Positions 55,576 through 64,000 of a stretch of DNA of 64,000 nucleotides are shown here, one piece after another. Under the pieces are notes generated by a model that was given only the letters and a program-made list of their open reading frames with translations, was not told the DNA's origin and searched no databases. The position numbers and the translations under genes are program-made. Positions within the stretch are counted from its first letter, which is position 1. Each line of letters starts with the position of its first letter. Source of the stretch: Tupaia tana (lineage: Eukaryota; Chordata; Mammalia; Scandentia; Tupaiidae). The DNA is taken from contig JAKSZU010000005.1 of the NCBI GenBank assembly GCA_026018925.1, positions 87,685,386 to 87,749,385 of the forward strand, written 5' to 3'.

Positions 55576-56640
55576 TTAGAGAATGATGTAATCAAGATGG
55601 TGAGCTAGAAAGCTTCAGGCCTTGATTTTCTGAACAAAACAGAGTTAACAACAATACACTGACCAGAATATCTGGGTGACCACTCTAGACGTCAATCAAG
55701 AAATTATACCACCCAAACCAATGTAAAAACGAGATATATTTCCAACAAAAGGATAAGAAAATTTATGACATTTTATATGCCCTTCTGTAGTCTTTTTCCT
55801 GTCAGATCTTGTGTGGTGCAACTAGAAGGAAACTTTCCATGCTAGGAATATTCTCTTCCAGCAAAACTTAAGAGTGGACCATGGAGGCAAGCAGATGACA
55901 TGGTGTTTTAGAGTGCTGAACTTTCACATGGCTGACTGTAGTTCAAGTTCTAGACATGGAAGCTTGTTTCCTCACTTTCTCTCTCTCTCTCCCTCTCTCA
56001 TACATGCCCTATAACAAATTAAGCAAATAATAAGTAATTCTTAAAGAAAAAAAGAAAAGGGTGCACCATGAGTTCCATACTTTAGCTAGCAAAAGGGCTG
56101 TTTGAGAATATCATCCTCACCTTTCTTGGAACACTGATGGTTCTGGAAATATTGTTCAGAAGCCACCGCAACAGACAAGGTTACTGTAGTATAATAGTAC
56201 TGTAGTTTCACATTCAGAAACCAAAGGGAGAAAAGGGTTCTGAGTAGGAAAAAAAAAAAAAAAAAACTGCATAGGTAGTTTGAGACAACTATGGTTACAT
56301 GCATAAACCAGAAAGATACACCCTTTGAGAGATACTAAACTTTGATATGAACTGATTGGTGAATGTTTTCTGCTGTAAGAATTCCGTACATAAAGAGGTG
56401 CTCAGTTTTCAAATGCTTATGTCTCAACAACAAAAGCGCAAGCATACAAAGAAACTGGGAAACAAGTTTTAGTCAAATAAACAAAATAAAATTTCAACAA
56501 TTGACCCTAAACAAATGCAAATGTATGAGGTGTCTGACCTAAAAATTAAAATAGCTGTCTTAAACATGCTTGATAAACTAACAGAGAACACAAATAGACT
56601 ACTAAACAGAGTTAATAAAATAATACATAAATAAAAAGAA
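55576..56640 (+). mobile_element. L1/HAL1 5' region and ORF1 start, decayed
   Basis: 'tcaagatggtgagctagaaa' and 'gcttcaggccttgattttct' are typical of L1/HAL1 5' UTRs. 56420-56640 follows ORF1 N-terminal order ('cgcaagcatacaaagaaact', 'gtcttaaacatgcttgataa'). Split by a short SINE. Confidence 0.6.
55880..56035 (+). mobile_element. tRNA-derived SINE, short form
   Basis: 'gaggcaagcagatgacatgg', 'ttcacatggctgactgtagt', (CT)n and the end 'catgccctataacaaattaa'. Confidence 0.88.
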
Positions 56641-56644
56641 TATT

Positions 56645-56860
56645 GTCTTAGTTTGGACTGTTGAAACAAAGCAAGAAAGACTGAGCAGCTTACAAACAAC
56701 AGACATTTATTTTTTACAGTTCTGGAGTCTGGGAAGTTCAAAATTAAGGCACTGACAGATTCTCTGTCTGGTGAGGCCTTGTTTCTTGTGGACAGGCATG
56801 TTTTTCCTGCATCCTTACATGTTGGTAAGGGATAGCTAGCTTGTGGGTATCATTCTTTGG
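56645..56860 (+). repeat. ancient mammalian repeat, 5' part, same family as at 8630 and 22995
   Basis: 'gacatttattttttacagtt', 'ctggagtctgggaagttcaa', 'tctggtgaggccttgtttct' are in family order. Confidence 0.65.
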
Positions 56861-56869
56861 TTTTTCTTC

Positions 56870-57085
56870 CTTTACTAATTACTATTATTATTTATTATAC
56901 ATTCAATCACTATATATCATTACAGTTTGTAAAGTTAATTTTTCCAGCAAGAATACCCTGTATATTATTTCAGTTAGAGGTCTTATTGTACATGTAATCA
57001 TCAATAGATACTTTACCACTTTTGTGTCCCTTAATACTTTGCTTCTTCGCCGCCTCCCGATTCTTTTACCTCATTCTTTCTTTTT
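56870..57085 (-). mobile_element. L1 3' UTR fragment
   Basis: Antisense: 'tacattcaatcactatatat', 'taaagttaatttttccagca' and 'atcatcaatagatactttac', parallel to 16072-16315. Confidence 0.7.
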
Positions 57086-57086
57086 A

Positions 57087-57190
57087 AGCAGAGAGACTTT
57101 TTTGCTATAGGGCATGTACACTCACCTGAAAGACAGAAAGAGAAAAAGAGACAGAAAGCAAGAAATCACCTCCTGGTGATTTTCCCACCA
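57087..57190 (-). mobile_element. tRNA-derived SINE, tail half only
   Basis: Minus strand: 'cttttttgctatagggcatg', antisense (GA)n, 'aagaaatcacctcctggtga'. Head missing. Confidence 0.82.
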
Positions 57191-57295
57191 TCCTGGTCTT
57201 TAGATTTTCACTCACCCAGATTCTGTCATAGTCCACCAAATTTAAGTCCTATGATTTTAAGAATTATTTAATTTTATTTATCACTATTGTTATTT

Positions 57296-57432
57296 TCTAA
57301 TTTGCTACAGGGCATGTGCATTTAGCAGAGAGAAAGAGAAAGTAAGAAAACAAGTCACCAGGTCTGAGACTCAAACCATAGTCAGGCATGTAGAAGTCTA
57401 GCACTTTAACCACCATACCGCCTACTGGCCTC
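57296..57432 (-). mobile_element. tRNA-derived SINE, short form
   Basis: Minus strand: 'ctaatttgctacagggcatg', 'aagtcaccaggtctgagact' and the head 'ccataccgcctactggcctc'. Confidence 0.9.
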
Positions 57433-58091
57433 AATTCCTAATTTCTTATATTAAACCTATTAGACCTATAATACTTGTAGGGATTCTGGTTTACTGACAA
57501 AATCCAGACTGATAAAAAAATTGTTTTTACATTAAGTACAATTACAAAACTTCAATTCAAGGTATAATAGAGACTTAAGTATATAAACAAACCTTAAAAT
57601 TCTTAAAGAAAATAGAATAGAATAGAATGTAAAACTTAAGTCAGGTAATGCTACTTTAAAAATGAAATAGAAGCTTATTGCCTAATAGAAATATTGTAAA
57701 ATAAATCAAAATGAAATATTCAATGCCTATGTTTTAAATTACAACATTAAAATAAAAGAACCAGCTACAAATGGAAGAAGATGCATCCTAACCTAGAATT
57801 TGAATACTCAATATTTAGAAAAATTCTAAAAATCCATAATAAAAAAGAAGTGTGCTCTATAAAACTATATTGTTAAAGAAAAAGATAATTTAAGTACCCC
57901 TGAACAACAACAATAAGAAACAGAACATAATATACTAGTAATATTCCCAAGAATTTAGAAAGAAAAAAATAAAGAAAAGAAAAAATAAATAAAGCATCAC
58001 CACTCAGTGTAGACAAGTATTTTATCAATGGTGAGGCTGTAAGGAGGTACAGATCATTTATAAGTTAACTGGGCATTATTTAATAAAGATA
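57433..58091. other. no gene; AT-rich
   Basis: A-rich plus strand at 57740-58000, possibly L1-derived, without a diagnostic phrase. (GAATA)n at about 57610-57630. Confidence 0.35.
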
Positions 58092-58335
58092 TGGGCCCAA
58101 CAGGTGGCATGGTAGTTAGGGCACTGGACGTCCACATGACCAAGCACAGTTGAAATCTCAGATCCAGAGGTCCAGGAGCAAGTGTGTGCATGCCCAAAAT
58201 CCCAGGAGGAGAATGGAGAAGAAGGGATTTCAGCCTGGCAATCTCCTCTGATGCGAGTGTGACTTCTCACTTTCCTTCTCGCTGTCTATTTTTAGTGTGG
58301 CATGCACTCTGTGGCAAAAACCGCCTAAAGATAAG
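58092..58335 (+). mobile_element. tRNA-derived SINE, long form, old
   Basis: 'tgggcccaacaggtggcatg', 'gggcactggacgtccacatg', 'agcaagtgtgtgcatgccca' and 'gcatgcactctgtggcaaaa'. Middle partly deleted. Confidence 0.88.
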
Positions 58336-58970
58336 ATAAAAATACACTATGAGGTTTTATAATGAAATCTATGAAATATATATGTTTCACAGACAAATGC
58401 ATACATATATGTACATGTTCATATATGTAACTATATGTACATGTATAGATGTGTATGTGTATATGTATATATGTATATGTGAGTATTTGAATAGTTTTCT
58501 TTTATCTTCTTCCAAAAATTAATATTATTTGTGTAAACTTAGTGCAGTTAAGAAATGTTCACAGTTAGGTAGACATATCTTTATGATTATGGCTAGCTCA
58601 CATCTTAATTTGCTGGAACAACTTCAATTTATGACCATTGTTACTCCTAAAAATTCATAGAAACTTCTTTCACTCCCAATAGCATACTTGATGGGCACTC
58701 ACAAAATACTTGCTGAATTTTTCAATTCTGTTTTTAAAATGTTTATACAAAATGTTCGTTTTTTAAAAATAATTACTTCATAGACTTTACTATAGCAAAA
58801 TCAGGGACAGCGTACATCAGTTTTTATTTGCTTGACAAATATGATTTATATGGTTAGTTGGAAAATAAGACCAATTCTATTATAACTGTGATCTGAGAGA
58901 AAGATGGATGTGTGATCTCCCTAGAAATTTATTTATTATTCTATAGGCCAAACATTTCCCCTTTTTATAT
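58336..58970. other. no gene; TA/TG-rich stretch
   Basis: 58375-58485 is an imperfect (TATG/CATA)n run with 'tacatgt' palindromes. The rest is unassigned. Confidence 0.4.
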
Positions 58971-58985
58971 AATACACATAGTTTT

Positions 58986-59241
58986 GTTTTGTTTTGTTTT
59001 TAGTTTTTTGCCATAGGCGGTGTGTGCTCACTAGAGAGAGACAAAGAGAGGGATATTGAGAAATTCCCCCCACCCCATATGGGGATGGCCACGCTGCAAT
59101 TCCTTCTCCATTCTCTTCTTGGAATTTTAAGCTCACCTGCACGTGTCCTGCATGATTTCCAAGCCCCCCAGGTCTGAGGATTTAATTGAAGTCCAACATG
59201 GGGGAGTCCAGTGCTCAACCACCACACCGCATGCTGGCTCC
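58986..59241 (-). mobile_element. tRNA-derived SINE, long form, exact TSD
   Basis: Minus strand: (TTTTG)n tail, 'ttttttgccataggcggtgt' and the head ending 'ccgcatgctggctcc'. The 15-bp TSD aatacacatagtttt is exact at 58971-58985 and 59242-59256. Confidence 0.95.
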
Positions 59242-59256
59242 AATACACATAGTTTT

Positions 59257-59798
59257 ACATGTGAACACTGTCCTCTAAAATTATATTTCAATGTCTGTTA
59301 TTGTGACATGCTGTCTTTAAAAGATTCGCAAAGGCATTTTTTTTCTCATAAGAGTCTTGCCATATGAAGATATGGGTTTAAAAAACTTGTCTATTATCTA
59401 AAAATTTCGACAGATTGGCAGCTGGGAATATAGAACATTGAAAATAGGTGCTGGAATAATGAAAGTTGACTTGTCCAAAAAATTAAGAGGTATGATAGAA
59501 ATTGTAATTTCATGCCATTAACCTATAGATTATGCCGTAGTTTGAATCATGAAGAAAAATTACAGAGGTAGAAAGAAAACTAGCAGCTGGAGCTAAGATC
59601 TTATGTCCAAAAAGTGAAGGTGTTATATATTATCTAATAAGCTAAACCTTTATACAAAAGAAGTTTAAGACTTATTTTTAATTGCAAGCCCATATTTAAC
59701 CTAATGCTAAAGAGAAAACTGAATATTTAAAATACACACTTATTTGAATAACTATAAAAGTCTCTAGGAAATTTTAAGTGCAAACTTTTCCTTATAAA
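59257..59798. other. no gene recognised
   Basis: AT-rich, no repeat signature. Confidence 0.4.
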
Positions 59799-59960
59799 GG
59801 AGGTCAGCAGGTAGTGTAGTGGTGAAGGCATTGGACTCCCACATGCTGACCATGGTTCAAGTCCAGGACCTAGCAGCTTGTTTTCTCACTTTCCTTCTCT
59901 TTCTCCTTCTTTCTCTCTCTCAAGAGCACACGTGCCCTATAGCAAAATAACAAATGATAA
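59799..59960 (+). mobile_element. tRNA-derived SINE, short form
   Basis: 'ggaggtcagcaggtagtgta', 'ggttcaagtccaggacctag', (TC)n and the end 'cacacgtgccctatagcaaa'. Confidence 0.92.
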
Positions 59961-60016
59961 CTATAATAAATACAACTAAACAAACTATTTTTTTTTAATT
60001 CCCTATAAAAATTAAA

Positions 60017-60285
60017 CCAGGGTCAGGAAATGGCAAAATGGTTACATCACTGGACTCCCACATAGCCAACTGTGGTTCAAGTTCTGGTCCCAGTGTCTTG
60101 AAATCACTCTGGGCACATTTGCATGTGTGCCCAAGATACCAGGAGGAGAATGGAGGAGAAGGGACTGTAGTGTGGCCATCCCCCTTAGAGGAGTGATTTC
60201 TCACTTTTCCTCTCACTGTCTCTATCTCTCTCTCTGGTGAGCGCACATGCCCTAAGGCTATAACCTCTTAAAATACATAAATCAA
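60017..60285 (+). mobile_element. tRNA-derived SINE, long form
   Basis: 'ccagggtcaggaaatggcaa', 'tggttcaagttctggtccca', 'cattcgcatg'-like middle and the end 'gagcgcacatgccctaaggc' with an A-rich tail. Confidence 0.9.
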
Positions 60286-61108
60286 TAAATTAGATGGACA
60301 ATTAGACAAGCTAGTTGAGATTGTGTTTCAGAGGAGAGGTAGATGAGAGGAAATTGATTAAAGCAGAGGGTCTGCTGGTCATACCCAGTGAACTGTGCTG
60401 TCTGCCAGGAAAACTGAGGATACTTTCCAGGGGCTCTGGGCTCTGGGATCTCAGGTGATGGATTCTCACCTAAGGTTAAGTCTGAATTGTAATAAAATGC
60501 TGAGTCTGTGACAGGAAAGGTAAATCTATTAATGTACATAGGAGTAAAATTAGAATGTAAGAGCTAGGAGCCAGCGAGGACACTTCTGGACATGATGTAC
60601 ACCTTGAACACTAAGGATTAAGAAAACTGCAGCCAGGGCCTGAAAGGAGATTAGAAAAGAGATCATCTCAAATCCTTTCTGGTAAGAAAGAGATCTAGGA
60701 AAAGAATATGGATACAATAGCCAAGATTATTGCTAGGAGCCTGCCTAACTTAATAAAAGTGTATTTCTTCACAGCAAAAAGATAATGAAAATAAAAGAGA
60801 TTCTTGCATTTTTTTCTTTCTAGAAGACAGAATTAGGTTTCGGTAGTTTGAATTTATGTACAAGAAGATTAGTAATTGTTAAGTTATTAATAGCCAAATG
60901 TCTAGCTGAATCTTGGCTCTGATAGAATTTTCTTTATTCTTTTATTAACTTAGATTATCTGAATTAAATTAATATCTATAGTCAATTGTTCAAAAGAGCC
61001 TGTACTTTGGTTCTCTTTGAAATGCTAAAGAAATACTACTCCAACTTAATATTGATGTGTTATTTACAAATGTATTTCCATGAATTATCGTATTTCTTCT
61101 AATATAAG
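60286..61108. other. no gene recognised
   Basis: 60300-60700 is less AT-rich; the minus strand is open over 60282-60539 without a recognisable motif. Confidence 0.35.
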
Positions 61109-61116
61109 ATGCTGTC

Positions 61117-61350
61117 GGGAACCAGCAGTTAGCGCAATGGCTATGTCACTGGACTCCCACGTAGTCGACCGCGGTTTGCATCCCAGACCCGGTGGCTTAA
61201 AACTCACACCGGGGGCGTGTGCGTGCGTACCCAAGATCCCGAGAGGAGAATGGAGGAGAAGGGATTGCGGCATGGTCATCCCTCCTGGGGGGTGATTTCT
61301 CGTTTTCTGTCTCTCTGTCTCTCTCTGTCTGGTGAGCGCACGCGCCCTAT

Positions 61351-61382
<32 letters not shown>
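61117..61382 (+). mobile_element. young tRNA-derived SINE, long form
   Basis: CpG-rich ('tagtcgaccgcggtttgcat', 'gagcgcacgcgccctatagc') with a pure A tail of about 29. Short TSD atgctgtc (61109-61116 and 61383-61390). Confidence 0.96.
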
Positions 61383-61385
<3 letters not shown>

Positions 61386-61647
61386 CTGTCAACTACAAGG
61401 CAATCTTTTATGTTTAACATTAATTAAGATAAAAAGTACAAACTCAGTTATGGAAAAAAATTTGTTTTTTTTTTAATTTTATATTACAGGTAGAATGCTT
61501 TCAAGTTTATTTAGACCTAGATATTTATTATGCTTCATTCTTTCATGTAAGGAAGCAAATAAAAGATAAATTAGATAAATGAATTAATATTGTCTAAAAT
61601 TTCTTATAAAGTACCACTTTCTGGGACTTGTTTAAGAGAGCTGGTTT

Positions 61648-61845
61648 GAAACCAGCAGATGGTATAATGGTTACATCACTGGACTTCCACATAGTTGACC
61701 ACAGTTTGAGTCCCAGACCCAGCAGCTTAAAACTCATGCCTGGTACATGTGCTTATGTGCCCAAAATCCTGAAAGGAGAAAGGAGGAAAAGGGATTGTGG
61801 TGTGGCCATCTCTCCTGGGAGGAAGGGGATTTCTTGCTTTCATTC
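61648..61845 (+). mobile_element. tRNA-derived SINE, tail missing
   Basis: 'gaaaccagcagatggtataa', 'acttccacatagttgaccac', 'ggaaaagggattgtggtgtg' and 'ggggatttcttgctttc', then it stops before the pyrimidine stretch and tail. Confidence 0.88.
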
Positions 61846-62129
61846 AGTTGAAGAACCTTTGTAGACTATTTACAATGAGCACAGCTATGGTTCTTGTATC
61901 TTCTGTAGCCCCAGGATGCTGCTCAAGTTATCTCTAGTGTTGGTCTTACTGAGCAGCAATAAGGAACAAAGTCCAGGTTCTGAGATGTATAGACCCAGCA
62001 CTTTTCTCTTGCTTCCCCTGACTCCCCTTTACTGGTGTAAGTTTTCTCATATGGTTGTTGACTGGGTCTATTCTCTTCCTTCTATTAGTTATACCTTTTT
62101 ATTTAAAATCCTAATCTTCTTCAATGATT
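61846..62129. other. no gene recognised
   Basis: Less AT-rich, with a plus-strand frame open across 61916-62188 that runs into the next SINE. No motif seen. Confidence 0.35.
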
Positions 62130-62380
62130 TTTTTAGAGGTTTTTGCCTTAGAGTGTTTGTGCTTGCCAGAAAGAGACAAAGACAGTGAGAGGGAAAGTGA
62201 AAAATTATCTCTGAGAGGGATGGCCATGCCACAATCCCTTCTCTTCCATTCTCCTCCCAGGTACTTGGGCATGCAAATACATGCACTCAGTGTGATTTTT
62301 AAAGTACCGGGTTGAGACTTGAACCACAGTTGGTCATGTGGGAGTCCAGTGACATAACTGCTATACCATTTGCTGGTCCC
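62130..62380 (-). mobile_element. tRNA-derived SINE, long form
   Basis: Minus strand: 'agaggtttttgccttagagt', 'gagagggatggccatgccac' and the head 'ctataccatttgctggtccc'. Confidence 0.92.
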
Positions 62381-62756
62381 TCAAAAATCATTTTGATGAC
62401 AAAATCCCAGGAGTCCCACTGACTTGTTCTATTTATTTTTCCTCTAGCAGACAATGCCTCTGAGGCAGAGAGGTGTGAAAATGTCAAAGATTATGGAGAA
62501 AGGAAAAAAAAGAAAATGTGGTAAGGCAGAAAGAAAAAAGCTGAACAAATTATATCTACAGATATTATCTAGCCAGACAGTCTAAGGATGGTCAGTGAAC
62601 AAGATATTTAATCTCTGAAAATTGAACTTTAAAATTGTTTGAGGCAGATGACAAATGCTTGTTTGAGACTCCATAGCTAGAAAAACCATTTAATGCTTGC
62701 ACCTGCACTTCTGATACATGTGAAATTGCAACTGAAATTTATTTTTCCAATGTTTT
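62381..62756. other. no gene recognised
   Basis: Mixed sequence, no repeat signature. Confidence 0.4.
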
Positions 62757-63028
62757 ATTTTATTTTATTTTATTTAGGGATATTTTTGTTATAGGATGTG
62801 CACAGTTACCGTAGAGACAGAGAGAGACAGAGAGTGTTAGAAAGCCAGAAATCATCTTCTGGGGGGATGACTATGCCTCAATCCCTTCTCCTTCATTCTC
62901 CTCTTCGGATTCTGGGCACACACACACATGTGCCTGGCATGAGTTTCAAGCATCAAGTCCAGGACTCAAACTACAAGTTGACTACATGGGAGTCCAGCAA
63001 AGTAATGATTATGCCATCTGCTGGTCCC
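62757..63028 (-). mobile_element. tRNA-derived SINE, long form
   Basis: Minus strand: (TTTTA)n tail, 'tttttgttataggatgtgca', 'cacacacacacatgtgcctg' and the head 'attatgccatctgctggtcc'. Confidence 0.92.
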
Positions 63029-63274
63029 TACTTTGCTAACATTTTCTGATTGAACCAAATTATATCTATATTGAAAAATAAAATAAAATAAAATAAAATA
63101 AAAATAATGTATCTTAGACTAATGGGTTTTTATATCAAGTCAATAAATTCTGATCAGAGCTTATTGAATACTAAAGAGAAGATATTCTATTATTTATTAA
63201 CCATAAGAATTCCAAATGTAAAATAATTTAACATGATTTAATTAAGTTTAACTCAAGCAACTTTAAAAATTTAT
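63029..63274. other. no gene; (AAAAT)n run
   Basis: An (AAAAT)n run at 63075-63105; otherwise unassigned. Confidence 0.45.
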
Positions 63275-63425
63275 TCTCTTCTGTTGATGATAATGTGTAT
63301 AGTATCCCTAACCGAACTGGTGAGAAATTTATTCATGTTGGAGCATTCACTTTAGAAGCTAAGTAACATATATAATTGAAAGTATAAAAGAAATTAAAAT
63401 AAAATAAATAATAAATAAATAATTT
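63275..63425 (+). mobile_element. short L1 3' end
   Basis: 'ctgttgatgataatgtgtat', 'agtatccctaaccgaactgg' and 'tggagcattcactttagaag' match the 3' UTR ends at 15350 and 28345. Only about 150 bp remain. Confidence 0.78.
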
Positions 63426-63562
63426 ATTTCCTTGTTTTACTTGTGGATTATCAAATTACTTCTAAAAAGACATTTAGAAAGTTTTATTTTTCTTTTCTAA
63501 TTTTGTAGTATTTGTTGTACCCAAACATATCTACACTTTCGATAACTGTCTTTATTTTATTT

Positions 63563-63655
63563 TTTAATTTGCTAGAGGGTGTGTGCACTCCTAGGAGAGA
63601 AACACAGAAAGAGTGTGATAAAATAGTCCCCATCTAGTTTCAAGGACTTGTAAAA
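63563..63655 (-). mobile_element. tRNA-derived SINE, tail fragment
   Basis: Minus strand: 'ttaatttgctagagggtgtg', 'agagaaacacagaaagagtg' and 'tagtccccatctagtttcaa'. Confidence 0.7.
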
Positions 63656-63789
63656 GACATGCTTCAGATGTTTATTTTTATTATTTTTTCTCCATAATAT
63701 TCTTTGAGTTTCTTGGATATATGCTATGATGACTGAATACTTTTAGAAAGTTCTCAAGATTTTTTTTTTTTTACTATCTGAAAATATTT

Positions 63790-64000
63790 CTTTTTTTTTA
63801 AAGAATTTGATTTTATTTATTATTTTTTAATTTTTTATACATTCAATCACATTATTTAGCTTGCAAAGTGAACATTTCAATATGTGAACATTTCTCCCCA
63901 GTCTAGTTGAACAAAATATCTTTCAACAGATAATTCCACACCTCCCCATCCCGTCAATGCTCTGCCTCCGTATCCCTCCTCCAAATGTCCTTCCTTAGGC
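63790..64000 (-). mobile_element. L1 3' UTR fragment, cut by window end
   Basis: Antisense: 'tacattcaatcacattattt', 'ttgcaaagtgaacatttcaa', 'caacagataattccacacct' and 'ctccaaatgtccttccttag'. The element continues past the window. Confidence 0.8.

Noticed and set aside
1-64000. A new multi-gene system (defence island, biosynthetic cluster, phage)
   Set aside because: No operon, no conserved gene set and no prokaryotic signals. Every long frame traces to a repeat except the small exon-like frame near 26.8 kb and a few short, unmotivated ones.

Overview
This is an AT-rich, CpG-poor window of placental-mammal nuclear DNA. It is an intergenic or deep-intronic stretch built almost entirely from interspersed repeats. 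I find no intact protein-coding gene, no operon, no rRNA or functional tRNA gene and no CRISPR array. Mammalian origin is shown by LINE-1 ORF2 and 3'-UTR fragments on both strands, MIR elements, Tigger-type DNA transposons with a decayed transposase, HAL1/L1 ORF1-like remnants and a retroviral LTR with a primer-binding site. About fifty copies of one lineage-specific tRNA-derived SINE dominate the window. My best guess for the host is a colugo (Dermoptera), whose tRNA-derived CYN SINEs are the closest thing I know of. I cannot align to a consensus here, so treat the species as a hypothesis.

The SINE has a long form of about 250 bp: a tRNA-like head with A and B boxes, a GC-rich middle with a G-rich/C-rich palindromic patch, a (TC/TG)n stretch, a GCCCTATAGCAAA-type end and poly(A). 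A short form of about 150 bp joins the same head almost directly to the pyrimidine stretch and end. Many copies have readable target-site duplications (TSDs) of 8-18 bp, so endonuclease-primed LINE-type insertion can be seen directly. Several copies keep many CpGs and long A tails and look young.

Layout. 0-5.5 kb: an internally inverted L1, a SINE, two Tigger-family remnants, a SINE with perfect TSDs and an older repeat. 5.5-14.6 kb: mostly unrecognised AT-rich sequence with scattered SINEs, a perfect 48-bp tandem duplication and a SINE inside a SINE. 14.6-16.9 kb: a MIR split by a SINE that is split by an L1, then a composite SINE. 17-24 kb: SINEs and ancient repeats, plus a less AT-rich patch I cannot assign (17.9-18.2 kb). 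24-29.9 kb: an old antisense L1 carrying younger inserts, a small exon-like open frame with a polypyrimidine tract and poly(A) signal (26.8-27.05 kb), then several L1 3' ends. 31.0-32.3 kb: an endogenous retrovirus fragment on the minus strand (5' LTR, primer-binding site, leader, start of a gag-like frame). 33.6-35.3 kb: a HAL1-like remnant. 35.6-41 kb: a dense run of SINEs with clear TSDs, including two inserted at the same target. 41-48 kb: unassigned sequence, old L1 and microsatellites grown from SINE tails. 48-57 kb: old L1-type repeats, one L1 broken by an LTR-like insert that is itself broken by a SINE. 57-64 kb: SINEs and L1 3' ends in AT-rich sequence.

There are no genes working together here. 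The biology on show is retrotransposition: L1 supplies the machinery and the SINE uses it. The best leads are the exon-like frame near 26.8 kb, the retroviral fragment, a SINE carrying a piece that matches a site 0.85 kb away, an L1 that shares one TSD pair with a foreign 3' tail, and repeated use of one target site. Element boundaries given without a TSD are good to roughly 10-20 bp.
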